Assembly (NCBI GenBank): GCA_024637255.1
Contig: JAGXFO010000002.1
Coordinates: forward strand, 24,418-88,417
Reading direction: 5' to 3'
From: Sulfurovum sp.
GTDB taxonomy: Bacteria; Campylobacterota; Campylobacteria; Campylobacterales; Sulfurovaceae
Length of the DNA: 64,000 nucleotides
Part shown: piece after piece, positions 50,974-58,883 of the stretch
How the letters are laid out: the number at the start of each line of letters is the position of its first letter
Numbering within the stretch: position 1 is the first letter of the stretch
Notes under the pieces: generated by a model
Database searches by the model: none
What the model saw: the letters and a program-made list of their open reading frames with translations, nothing else
Told to the model about the DNA's origin: nothing
Translations under genes and position numbers: made by a program

Positions 50974-51505
50974 TATCATTCCTTAAAAAAACATATCGTC
51001 TATGTAAGTACTGAATGACTCCAGCACCTACAAATAAAAAGTACCATCCAAAAGAACTGTAGTACAGCCAAAACGAAAGATTAGTATCTAGAAATATAAT
51101 CAAATGAATAGCTGTATTGAGCACGCTTAGCACAAACCAAAAAAATGTCGATCTATATATGTACTCTTTTTCTTCTTCTGATATGGGTGTTTTAGAAAAC
51201 TTCTCTGCAAAATACAGAATAATAGACCTTCTTTGCATATGGGAGAATAATATAAAAAGTGAGAATATTGAAGACATGAGTAATGGTATTATCTTGAGCG
51301 CCAAAAAACCATTTAAGAAATAAGCGGTAATGGCAACTATCATGTAAAATAAGGGGAAAAAGGTAGAAAATTCTTTTTTATTCTTTAAAAGCAAAAGCCA
51401 AAAAGCGCTCACAAAAAAAAGAATAATAGAAACTATTTTAATATCAAAATATTGCAGGGAAAGAAAAACAAGAGGCGCATAAAGAAGCGAAAAAAGAATA
51501 TTCAT
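50966..51505 (-). CDS. COG4648-like membrane protein
   Basis: A 179-residue protein with about six membrane helices starting at the N-terminus (MNILFSLLYAPLVFLSLQYF). It fits the predicted membrane protein (COG4648) regularly found in aryl-polyene clusters; it has no known activity. A longer open frame reaches into fabG, but the ATG at 51505 after AAGAAAG gives the natural N-terminus, eight bases after the fabG stop. Confidence 0.75.
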   Translation of the reverse strand: MNILFSLLYAPLVFLSLQYFDIKIVSIILFFVSAFWLLLLKNKKEFSTFFPLFYMIVAITAYFLNGFLALKIIPLLMSSIFSLFILFSHMQRRSIILYFAEKFSKTPISEEEKEYIYRSTFFWFVLSVLNTAIHLIIFLDTNLSFWLYYSSFGWYFLFVGAGVIQYLHRRYVFLRNDNA

Positions 51506-51512
51506 TTCTTTC

Positions 51513-52214
51513 TTACCGTACCATTGCGCCAGAAATATTAAGTACCTCTCCACTAACATAGGTAGCTTCATGTCCTATAAAGTACGCACATTTTGCCACT
51601 TCCTCAACACGTCCAAAACGCTTGAGAGGGATAGTTTTCTTTAGCTCTTCCGCATTGGGAATATCTTTAATCATTTCTGATTCTATCATACCTGGGGCTA
51701 AAGCATTTACCCGTATGTTGTAGCGCCCGAGCTCTATGGCCAATGTCTTAGTAAGCGCTATCATCCCGCCTTTGGAAGCTGCGTAGTTTGCTTGCCCGGC
51801 ATTTCCACATACACCTGAGACAGAGGCAATATTTACTATGCTGCCTTTCTTATTACGGATCATGTTTTTAGCAATAAATTTGGTAATGTAAAAAGGTGCA
51901 TTAAGATTTGTATTAATAACATCTTCCCATGCTTCATCTTCCATAAAAAAGAAAAGGCTATCGCGAATAATTCCTGCATTATTAATAAGAACATCTACTT
52001 CCAAACTCTCCAAAGCAGTCGCTATCTCCACTTTATTATTCATATTAAAACCAATGATTTCACCTGCATCAATACGACCTAGTAGTTCTTCTGCCTTAGC
52101 TTTGTTTGTATTGTAGTGAATATAAACGTAATAGCCATGTCTTGCATATTCTTCAACTATGGCTGCTCCCATGGAGCCAGTAGCACCTGTCACTAAAACT
52201 TTTGGCTGAGTCAT
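51513..52214 (-). CDS. 3-oxoacyl-ACP reductase (FabG/ApeQ type)
   Basis: A 233-residue short-chain dehydrogenase: VLVTGATGSMGAAIVEEY cofactor site, LINNAGIIRDSLFFF, catalytic serine in NIASVSGVCGNAGQ, and YAASKGGM with Tyr and Lys (about 146). It reduces the keto group during chain growth. The ATG at 52214 overlaps the ammonia lyase stop; a nearby upstream start adding seven residues has GATGGGAAG overlap and is possible. Confidence 0.93.
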   Translation of the reverse strand: MTQPKVLVTGATGSMGAAIVEEYARHGYYVYIHYNTNKAKAEELLGRIDAGEIIGFNMNNKVEIATALESLEVDVLINNAGIIRDSLFFFMEDEAWEDVINTNLNAPFYITKFIAKNMIRNKKGSIVNIASVSGVCGNAGQANYAASKGGMIALTKTLAIELGRYNIRVNALAPGMIESEMIKDIPNAEELKKTIPLKRFGRVEEVAKCAYFIGHEATYVSGEVLNISGAMVR

Positions 52215-52215
52215 T

Positions 52216-53733
52216 TTAAGCAAACTTCCCATCAAGCAATAATGGTTTTATCTTATAAATATCAATATCCATTCTTCTGTCTTCCACGAGAGGCTTAACG
52301 ATTACACGAATTTCATCATAAATACCTTTGAGGTGAGGAGAAACTTTTTCTACCCCTCTTATGTCCACAGCTTGTGCCATACCAAGAAACGCAATAGCCA
52401 GCATATTATGAAGTTCTGGCATCATTTTAGCAAAGTCATTGGCTGCTGTTGTTCCCATGGAAACCTTATCTTGGTTAAGTGACTCTGTTGGGCGAGAATG
52501 AATAGATGCCGCTGTTGTGTTTTTAATCACATCGGCACTAAGAGAACTAAGAGTTATTTGCATCGCCTTGAAGCCATGATAGTATGACTGGGGTGCAAGT
52601 TTTAAATTTTCGCCCAGTCCTCTATTGAATTTATGGTCGACAAGCAGCGCAAACTCTTTATCGAGCAAATCAGCCAAGTTCGCTGCACAAATTTTTAATG
52701 TATCCATCGCATGAGCCACATATCCACCGTAAAAATTACCTGAAGTGTATATTTTTTCATTTTCTCCATCTATTAGAGGATTATCATTGACAGAATTTAT
52801 CTCTGTTTCAACCCAATTTTTCGAAATTGTCAAGTTGTCCCTAATCACTCCTAAAACCTGTGGAGCACAGCGCATAGAGTAATTATCCTGGATATTTAAA
52901 TCATTGTCTTCAAAAAACTTTGCATAACGATCATCCCTGCCATGTGTAAGTTGCGAATCTTCCATTTTATTTTTAATATTTTTTGCTGCTATTATTTGTC
53001 CTGAAAAAGGTTTAGACTCATGAACAAAATCCGACACAGGGGTGACATCACCCAAGAGAACCTCAAACATTCCTGCAACATAAGACTCCATTGAGTCCAA
53101 AATTACCTCAAACTCTTCTAAGGCATCCACTGCTATAGCACTCATGATAGTCGTCCCATTCATAATTGCCAATGCTTCTTTTGGTTTAAATACATAAGGC
53201 TGAATATCCAGTTCAGCATAAACCTCAGCAACATCTCGAATATCGCCTTTATAATAAACTTCACGTTCTCCTGCTATCACAGCAGCAATATAAGACAAAG
53301 GTGTTAAGTCACCGCTCGCCCCCACGGAACCCTGAGAAGGAATTACGGGAATAATATCTTTTTCAATCAACAGTTCAAGTCTATGCAGAAGGTTTATGCT
53401 CACAGCAGAACGACCTTTACTTAATGAGATGGTACGCATTATGACAGCATAACGACAGACTTTTTCACTTAAATTTTTGCCCACTCCGCAACCATGAAAT
53501 CTAAATAAGTTTTTCTGTAATGCTTCGCTATCTTCATACGAGACATAATTTTTCCCGCTTGCTCCATAGCCTGTTGTAATGCCATAAATGGGTTTGGTCT
53601 TTATCTGCTGCATTAAAAAATTATGTGCATGTCCAACTGCATTGACAAAATCATCATCATTGGAAATTTTCATATTTTTTGCAGCTATTATTTCATTAAG
53701 ACTTATGTGTCTTTTATCTATTTTCAAGGTCAT
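52216..53733 (-). CDS. Aromatic amino acid ammonia lyase (HAL/PAL/TAL family)
   Basis: A 505-residue MIO enzyme. The MIO-forming Ala-Ser-Gly is at 139-141 within GSVGASGDLTPLSYIAA. Other marks: YGITTGYGASGKN near the N-terminus, QDNYSMRCAPQVLG and NSVNDNPL. The substrate-selectivity pair, which is SH in histidine lyases, HL in many tyrosine lyases and FL in phenylalanine lyases, here reads F79-H80. In this cluster it should supply coumarate or cinnamate as the polyene starter. The ATG at 53733 overlaps the acyltransferase stop (ATGA), with GGGAG ahead. Confidence 0.92.
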   Translation of the reverse strand: MTLKIDKRHISLNEIIAAKNMKISNDDDFVNAVGHAHNFLMQQIKTKPIYGITTGYGASGKNYVSYEDSEALQKNLFRFHGCGVGKNLSEKVCRYAVIMRTISLSKGRSAVSINLLHRLELLIEKDIIPVIPSQGSVGASGDLTPLSYIAAVIAGEREVYYKGDIRDVAEVYAELDIQPYVFKPKEALAIMNGTTIMSAIAVDALEEFEVILDSMESYVAGMFEVLLGDVTPVSDFVHESKPFSGQIIAAKNIKNKMEDSQLTHGRDDRYAKFFEDNDLNIQDNYSMRCAPQVLGVIRDNLTISKNWVETEINSVNDNPLIDGENEKIYTSGNFYGGYVAHAMDTLKICAANLADLLDKEFALLVDHKFNRGLGENLKLAPQSYYHGFKAMQITLSSLSADVIKNTTAASIHSRPTESLNQDKVSMGTTAANDFAKMMPELHNMLAIAFLGMAQAVDIRGVEKVSPHLKGIYDEIRVIVKPLVEDRRMDIDIYKIKPLLLDGKFA

Positions 53734-54605
53734 TTTTTCTCCCAAAAATCATAAAAGTTAAACCACTGATTAGGGTATTCTTTTACGATCTCTTCAAATT
53801 TTTTTACATAGATGACTAGAGCTTCTTCTATCGCTTCATCTTCTTTTTTTGATCTATCCATATCAATTCTTATGTATTCTACTTTATATTTTCTCATACC
53901 GACAAGAATAATAAAATAGGCCAAAATAGGCCTATCTACTTTATATGCAATCTGGAAAGGATTTTTGTTGAAGTTGGCCTGCTCGTTAAGAAAAGAAACT
54001 TCCAGTTCAGCTTTTTTGTTGGATACTCTATCTGCCATCATGGCAACAATTTCTTCATTCATCAAGGCATTGGCTATTTGTACTGATACATATATGCCTC
54101 CCTGATTTAAGTCTAGAATATTTAAATTTGACTTTTTCTTCTTTGATTTTCCATCGATAGACTCTTCAATTTTTTTGATATCATCACTCATGGCTTCTTG
54201 CATAACTATATTAATTTTATTTTTTACATGGGCTCTGCTTGAAGATGCCGACCAGCCTCCAAAATGTGAATAGATAAGTACTGTTCCCGACTCTAAAATC
54301 TTGGTGGGTATTTCACCGTTTTTATATTCAAAACTATAGCTTTTTGGATCTACTTTAGATATAAATCTGTCGACTGAACAAATAATAAATGTTCTTAAGT
54401 GCTCAAAATAAACGCTATTATTAAATTCAATGTTCAAATGTTTATAATAAATTGCCAATGATTCTTTAACATTTCGAGCTAGTAAAAAGTAAAATAAAGT
54501 GATAGGATACAAAAGATAGTAAATAAATTTATACCCAAAAATATCGTATAGAGCAAGTGCCAATTTAATACTCCATGCACTGCCTCGCTGCTGGGTTGTT
54601 TTCAT
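53730..54605 (-). CDS. Lysophospholipid-type acyltransferase
   Basis: A 291-residue protein of the LpxL/HtrB-like group: a hydrophobic N-terminal helix region, then IYSHFGGWSASSSRA (catalytic-type histidine, about 107), a middle MMADRVSNKKAELEVSFL and a PILAYFIILV segment. It is found in aryl-polyene clusters, where it probably acylates the polyene or joins it to a lipid. Its ATG overlaps the stop of the glycosyltransferase gene by four bases (ATGA). Confidence 0.85.
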   Translation of the reverse strand: MKTTQQRGSAWSIKLALALYDIFGYKFIYYLLYPITLFYFLLARNVKESLAIYYKHLNIEFNNSVYFEHLRTFIICSVDRFISKVDPKSYSFEYKNGEIPTKILESGTVLIYSHFGGWSASSSRAHVKNKINIVMQEAMSDDIKKIEESIDGKSKKKKSNLNILDLNQGGIYVSVQIANALMNEEIVAMMADRVSNKKAELEVSFLNEQANFNKNPFQIAYKVDRPILAYFIILVGMRKYKVEYIRIDMDRSKKEDEAIEEALVIYVKKFEEIVKEYPNQWFNFYDFWEKK

Positions 54606-55333
54606 GTATTATTTTTATAGAAAAGAAATGGTTTGATAATTGTTCTAGCCCATTTAAATGGTAATATCTGAGCATGAACCCAAACTATAGCCATAGTGTC
54701 TTCAAAGTTCCTAAAATGACTCACTCTCTCTTCTGCTATAGGGTAATAACATTCTATATTTACCTCTTTAATTTTTTTGCCTGCATCCGCATGCCTAACA
54801 AGCACTTCCATTTCCCAATCAAATCTTTGTGTTTTGATGGGAAGGTCTAAAACTGATACAGGATATATTCTATAGCCAGACAACGAATCGCTAATAGTCT
54901 GTCCCGTATCCCAACATGCCCACATATTACTAAACCATCTCCCAAATTTAGAGCCAAACGGTACATGTTCCATGTTAAGATTTCTAGCTCCAATAATAAT
55001 GTCATCACCGTCGCAAACATCAATAAGAAGGTGGGCCTGAGATGCCAGATGCTGTCCATCACCATCCATACTAAGTACATGCGCATAACCCAATTCCTTA
55101 GCTTTTTGAGCCCCGCTTATTATGGCCTCCCCTTTTCCTCGATTTCTCTCATGTCTTACAATATGTATTCTATTTTTCTCTTCCGTCGAGAAAAAGTCCT
55201 CTACAGGTACATCTGAACCATCATCAATAACTATTACTTCATATTTATACCCCAAGACATCAAAAACCACATCTCTGATGCTCTGTGGATTATTATATGT
55301 TGGTATAATTATAATAACTTTATTTTGATTCAT
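54602..55333 (-). CDS. Glycosyltransferase family 2 (DPM1-like)
   Basis: A 243-residue GT-A fold enzyme: IIIPTYNNPQSIRD, VIDDGSD (about 36), GKGEAIISGA, and the metal-binding LSMDGDGQHL (about 90), followed by SLSGYRIYP. This matches GT2 proteins of aryl-polyene clusters (in many clusters fused with the acyltransferase, here separate and overlapping by four bases). It likely attaches a sugar to the pigment lipid. Confidence 0.9.
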   Translation of the reverse strand: MNQNKVIIIIPTYNNPQSIRDVVFDVLGYKYEVIVIDDGSDVPVEDFFSTEEKNRIHIVRHERNRGKGEAIISGAQKAKELGYAHVLSMDGDGQHLASQAHLLIDVCDGDDIIIGARNLNMEHVPFGSKFGRWFSNMWACWDTGQTISDSLSGYRIYPVSVLDLPIKTQRFDWEMEVLVRHADAGKKIKEVNIECYYPIAEERVSHFRNFEDTMAIVWVHAQILPFKWARTIIKPFLFYKNNT

Positions 55334-55634
55334 ATGTTATCTCACTAACTTTTTGTGTATTTTTAAAGATCTTAATATTCCTTCGGTTCTTATCAGTTTT
55401 AATTTTGCACAGAATAATATCATTAGGTAGTAAATGCGTTATGAACTTGCTATATTGAATATATACTACTGTATCTCCTAAAACTTCAGCAATAATATCT
55501 ATAAGTGCGAAACCTGGCAACATTGGATGGCCAGGGAAGTGTGCTTGAAATATAGGATGATTTTCTGTAGTAAGTTTTATCGTTAGCTGTTCAAAATCTT
55601 GTTTTACAACAGTATATAACTCACTTACCAACAT
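55320..55634 (-). CDS. Hot-dog dehydratase, ApeI-like
   Basis: A 104-residue hot-dog protein with HPIFQAHFPGHPMLPGFALI, the FabZ/FabA-type catalytic block (H in GHP and the AHF histidine). It dehydrates the 3-hydroxyacyl chain during polyene extension. It overlaps the GT2 start by 14 bases. A 131-base gap with no gene separates it from the upstream half of the cluster; a GGAAG ribosome site precedes its ATG. Confidence 0.88.
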   Translation of the reverse strand: MLVSELYTVVKQDFEQLTIKLTTENHPIFQAHFPGHPMLPGFALIDIIAEVLGDTVVYIQYSKFITHLLPNDIILCKIKTDKNRRNIKIFKNTQKVSEITYESK

Positions 55635-55765
55635 TCTCGTTCTTCCTTATCTTTCTTGAACTACTATTTTATCCAAAGCTAACTAAATGTGCTATACAAT
55701 CGCTTAGTTTCATGCTAGCGATGATATATCATATTACTAAAATGTTTCTGAAATAAATAATTATT

Positions 55766-56125
55766 TTATTCTTGCAATACAAGAGTAAAATGTCCTGATA
55801 CATACTTCATGTCACCAAATTCTTCAAACGCCTCAAAATAGAATTGTTTGATATTATTAATTTCTGCTTCGATCTCTACTCTAAGGACATAACGCTTTTC
55901 TTTAAGATCCTTTAGTAATTTGATATCTTTTGCTACCGTTAGAAATCCAATCTTAAGCTTAATATTATTGTCGATTTCAAAAGCAGCACTTGCTTGTGCA
56001 GCAGCTTCTATAAACATTGCCAAAGTAGGAATATCCTTAAAAGTGCAGAGTACTTCAACAATATTATCTTGTTTCCTAATCACAACTTTTGCAAATACAA
56101 GTGGTTCCCTGTGTGGTAAATTTAT
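55766..56125 (-). CDS. Hot-dog dehydratase, ApeP-like, non-standard start codon
   Basis: Counted from an ATA codon at 56125, 119 residues. The N-terminus INLPHREPLVFAKVV is the hallmark of ApeP and FabZ-like proteins (LPHRxP), followed by FIEAAAQASAAF. The only standard in-frame start is GTG 56083, which would cut off the LPHREP block. The ribosome site AGAGGTG (56137-56131) lies five bases before ATA 56125, inside the end of the previous gene. Start by AUA or AUU, or coupling from the overlapping upstream stop, is therefore likely. It is a second dehydratase for the polyene chain. Confidence 0.8.
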   Translation of the reverse strand: MNLPHREPLVFAKVVIRKQDNIVEVLCTFKDIPTLAMFIEAAAQASAAFEIDNNIKLKIGFLTVAKDIKLLKDLKEKRYVLRVEIEAEINNIKQFYFEAFEEFGDMKYVSGHFTLVLQE

Positions 56126-56766
56126 AATATCACCTCTATAATATTTGGCTTTCCCCTATGTATATTTTTCGCAATATTTAGCATATGATTAAGGGATTTA
56201 GGTGTCTTAACCTCATTACTTACATCGTCATAATCAACAGTTGCTTCTTCTTGTGTAAATCTTACCTTTAATGCAACGCCACACTCTAAAACATCTATAC
56301 AAGAATTAACATCTTCAATCTTATCTATATTCAAAGTTTCTGTTGCCAATAGCAATAGAATATCACCATCTAAAGATTTAATTGCGCCTGATTTCAATAG
56401 GTTCAGCGAAGTATTATCTCCACTAGAGATAGTCATAATTTCATTTTTATTATCATTTAACATGGAAAGGTAAGAAACTGCAGTATTGTAGACTGAGTTT
56501 TGAAAAAGCGTAGGACTAATAGGTTCTTTAGCATTGATGGAATTTAAAATATTGGCTGTGGCACTTAATTCTCCAAAACTACTGCCATAAATAATTCTAC
56601 CATTTAGGAAAGAGACTTTATTGGCTAAATAAATAGCTAATTTTGCTGCTCTTGTCAGCCTTCTTCTTGTTAGCATTTTAGGAACAAGTTCTTTTGTATT
56701 TAGTTCTTCTATTTCCTTGGGAGCATAAACATAAGCACTTTCCAAAATCTCTAAATTGATTCTCAT
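56122..56766 (-). CDS. Ketosynthase-like chain-length factor (ApeC type)
   Basis: A 214-residue truncated ketosynthase-like protein. KS-like blocks are RRRLTRAAKLAIYLA, IIYGSSFGEL and NSVYNTAVSYLSM (about 110), but the catalytic cysteine and the later histidines are missing. Such short KS-like proteins pair with the full ketosynthase as a chain-length factor. It starts directly after the ketosynthase stop and ends overlapping the ApeP-like start. Confidence 0.85.
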   Translation of the reverse strand: MRINLEILESAYVYAPKEIEELNTKELVPKMLTRRRLTRAAKLAIYLANKVSFLNGRIIYGSSFGELSATANILNSINAKEPISPTLFQNSVYNTAVSYLSMLNDNKNEIMTISSGDNTSLNLLKSGAIKSLDGDILLLLATETLNIDKIEDVNSCIDVLECGVALKVRFTQEEATVDYDDVSNEVKTPKSLNHMLNIAKNIHRGKPNIIEVIL

Positions 56767-57876
56767 TTAGATTTTTCCAAACACTATACTGCAATTGTTT
56801 CCACCAAAAGCAAAAGAGTTGCTAAGTACATAGCTAATTTCACTTTCTTGGCTAAGCAAAGGTAAATTAAGATTGATATTCTCTGGAATATCCAAAGAGG
56901 TATTTTTAGGACATATTTGTTCTTTAAGTACCATGCATGATATTATTGCTTCCAATGCACCTGCTGCACCCAGCGTATGTCCAGTAACGGACTTGGTAGA
57001 GCTCACACAAGGTCGATGGGGAAAAAGCGTAACAATAGCATTTGCCTCTGCACTATCATTTGCTATAGTGCCTGTACCATGAGCATTGATATAATCTATT
57101 TGTTCAGGCTTAATGTTTGCAGACTTCAACGCTTGAGACATAGCAGAAATAGCCCCTTTTCCATCAGGGTGGGGATGAGTCATATGGTATGCATCTGAAC
57201 TGTACCCTACTCCACAAACTTCAACAGTATTTTCACAAGGTTCGGTTTCCAACAATAAGCAGGCGATAGCTTCTGCTACATTCATACCATCTCTGGCTGC
57301 ATCAAAAGGTTTACATGGGCTTGAAGACAATACGCCCAAAGTTAAAAAACCACCAACTGTGATTTTAGACAAACTGTCCGCACCTACTACAAGTGCATTT
57401 TTATAAATGCCCTTCGATAAAACTTCGTATGCATAACCTATCGCATTTGCACTAGAGGTACATGCGGTAGAGAAAGAGATGTCATCATAAAAATCAAATT
57501 TCTCGTTTAGAATATTTGCAATTGCATTAATATGATGAAAAGCAGGATCGATCTCTTTGTAATTTTGTGTTTTGAAATATATCTTTTCAGTAGTATTCAT
57601 ACCTCCCACAGAAGAGCCTATGATTAAGAGTGTGTCATTAAAATTTTCTAGTCTACTCTGGTCTAAAATATTTTGACATTGCAATAGCAGTGCATCATAA
57701 AATGTAGTAGTTGAACATAGTTTCCCTATCGCAGGTTGTGCTTCGAAAAAGTAGTTCATATCTTGTTTTATACCACTGTTGCCCTCACAGATATTGGCAA
57801 ACAATGTGTTATTGTCATCACCTGCGCAACTAACAGAAGAAGTAGCTGTTATAAAAACCTTATTCTTTATTTTCAT
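56767..57876 (-). CDS. Beta-ketoacyl-ACP synthase of the aryl-polyene cluster
   Basis: A 369-residue type II ketosynthase: catalytic cysteine in SFSTACTSSANAI (C139), histidines in NAHGTGTIAND and VTGHTLGAAGALEAI, and the C-terminal NSFAFGGNNCSIVFG. It condenses malonyl-ACP units on the aryl starter. Its ATG overlaps the ACP gene by 17 bases. Typical clusters have two or three ketosynthases; only this one and the chain-length factor are present. Confidence 0.93.
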   Translation of the reverse strand: MKIKNKVFITATSSVSCAGDDNNTLFANICEGNSGIKQDMNYFFEAQPAIGKLCSTTTFYDALLLQCQNILDQSRLENFNDTLLIIGSSVGGMNTTEKIYFKTQNYKEIDPAFHHINAIANILNEKFDFYDDISFSTACTSSANAIGYAYEVLSKGIYKNALVVGADSLSKITVGGFLTLGVLSSSPCKPFDAARDGMNVAEAIACLLLETEPCENTVEVCGVGYSSDAYHMTHPHPDGKGAISAMSQALKSANIKPEQIDYINAHGTGTIANDSAEANAIVTLFPHRPCVSSTKSVTGHTLGAAGALEAIISCMVLKEQICPKNTSLDIPENINLNLPLLSQESEISYVLSNSFAFGGNNCSIVFGKI

Positions 57877-58114
57877 TAATATAATTTAAAAGGCTTTGGA
57901 CTGATGCAAAAATCGTACTATACAGTTTAGAATCTGAAATTCTTACACCATATTCCTTTTCAATAGCTAAAACTAACTCAATAGAATCAACAGAATCTAA
58001 TCCCAATCCATCATCGCCAAAAAGTGCATCATTATCATCAATTTCTTCAGGAGTTATATCCTCAAGATTCAAATATTTTATTAATATTTCTTTAAAATTT
58101 TCGCTTGTTATCAT
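57860..58114 (-). CDS. Acyl carrier protein of the aryl-polyene cluster
   Basis: An 84-residue acidic four-helix protein. The phosphopantetheine serine is S41 in GLGLDSVDSIELVLAIEKE. The DSVD in place of the usual DSL is common in cluster-specific ACPs. It is the first gene of the polyene operon; 58 bases separate it from the secreted-protein gene on the same strand, which may or may not be cotranscribed. Confidence 0.9.
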   Translation of the reverse strand: MITSENFKEILIKYLNLEDITPEEIDDNDALFGDDGLGLDSVDSIELVLAIEKEYGVRISDSKLYSTIFASVQSLLNYINENKE

Positions 58115-58172
58115 ATGTATCCCAATCTAAGTATCTTGCATTTTGTAGATTTTACACTATTGTCACTTACGA

Positions 58173-58673
58173 TTAGAACTTATAGCCAAAGTATGTATAT
58201 AAAAACCCGGTAGTATCCAGATCCTTAAAACTAAAACCAGGAACATAAACGAAATTCATACTAAAATCTTCATAATACAATGTAACCGTAGGACCTACTC
58301 CGCCTGTAAATCCATAATCTCCATCATCACGATTTAAATCATCATCCGTATAAATCTTTTTTACTCCAAAAAAACCACTTACTCCAATTGCCGTATCGAT
58401 GACTCCTGTATCAAAACGATAAGCATGTCCCATCCCAACTACAAGCTGTGGATTTTCAAAAGAATCATTAAAAAGTAAAACATTGGTTGCAAAATAAATT
58501 TCATTATACTCATTGAAAAAGCTGTATTCGTATCCTGCACCATAATTGAAGGCATTATACTCTTCACCAAAACGATCATAAGTATGCTCATGTATGGTAA
58601 ATCCACTAAGAAGAATTCTTTGTTCATTGGCAAAAATAAACGAAGATAACACGAACAAAATAATATATTTCAT
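58173..58673 (-). CDS. Small secreted or outer-membrane beta-rich protein
   Basis: A 166-residue protein with a signal peptide (MKYIILFVLSSFIFA) and a rest made of short alternating aromatic/hydrophobic strands (NAFNYGAGYEYSFF, EIYFATNVLLFND, YGFTGGVGPTVTLYYEDFS) ending in YTYFGYKF. The terminal phenylalanine and strand pattern suggest a small outer-membrane barrel. No family is recognised. It stands upstream of the polyene ACP and has its own promoter and a palindrome ahead. Confidence 0.7.
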   Translation of the reverse strand: MKYIILFVLSSFIFANEQRILLSGFTIHEHTYDRFGEEYNAFNYGAGYEYSFFNEYNEIYFATNVLLFNDSFENPQLVVGMGHAYRFDTGVIDTAIGVSGFFGVKKIYTDDDLNRDDGDYGFTGGVGPTVTLYYEDFSMNFVYVPGFSFKDLDTTGFLYTYFGYKF

Positions 58674-58700
58674 TTGTCTCCAATATATAAAAGTTCAACA

Positions 58701-58706
58701 ATTATA
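58701..58706 (-). promoter_or_regulatory. -10 element before the secreted-protein gene
   Basis: On the minus strand TATAAT (58706-58701) lies 27 bases before the ATG at 58673, preceded by TTAC. The -35 region is weak, so an activator may be needed; the palindrome at 58734-58761 lies just upstream. Confidence 0.5.
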
Positions 58707-58733
58707 GTAAGATTGTCTTAAAACCATGTCCAT

Positions 58734-58761
58734 ACTTATGGTCTGAATTCAGACCATAAGT
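58734..58761 (-). promoter_or_regulatory. Perfect 28-bp palindrome, candidate operator
   Basis: The half-site ACTTATGGTCTGAA is followed immediately by its exact complement, giving 28 bases with no spacer (centre at GAATTC). It lies 28-55 bases upstream of the -10 element of the secreted-protein gene. Perfect spacerless palindromes of this length are typical of TetR/LysR-like dimer sites or hairpins. No T-run follows on either strand. Confidence 0.6.
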
Positions 58762-58883
58762 GGAATGTTTTATGCTAAAATTGAACGACAAAACCAATCA
58801 GCATGAAGCATTGCACTTATACCGTTAATTAGCAACACATAAAATATAACAAATAAAACGCCAGAATGATACAATATGAAAAC

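Larger units (their letters stand above)
47198..58114 (-). other. Aryl-polyene-type biosynthetic gene cluster
   Basis: Thirteen genes on one strand, nearly all overlapping or separated by a few bases, transcribed from 58114 toward 47198: ACP, ketosynthase, chain-length factor, dehydratase, dehydratase, glycosyltransferase, acyltransferase, aromatic ammonia lyase, ketoreductase, COG4648-like membrane protein, LolA-like protein, MMPL exporter, acyl-AMP ligase. This set defines aryl-polyene (xanthomonadin, flexirubin, APE) clusters. Such pigments are made from a tyrosine- or 4-hydroxybenzoate-derived starter and sit in the outer membrane, protecting against oxidants and light. Only one ACP and one full ketosynthase are seen. 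The one larger gap (55635-55765) separates two halves. Confidence 0.88.

Noticed and set aside
58818..58828. CCGTTAATTAG resembling the R' core at the array end
   Set aside because: No R'' partner or palindrome around it; chance match.
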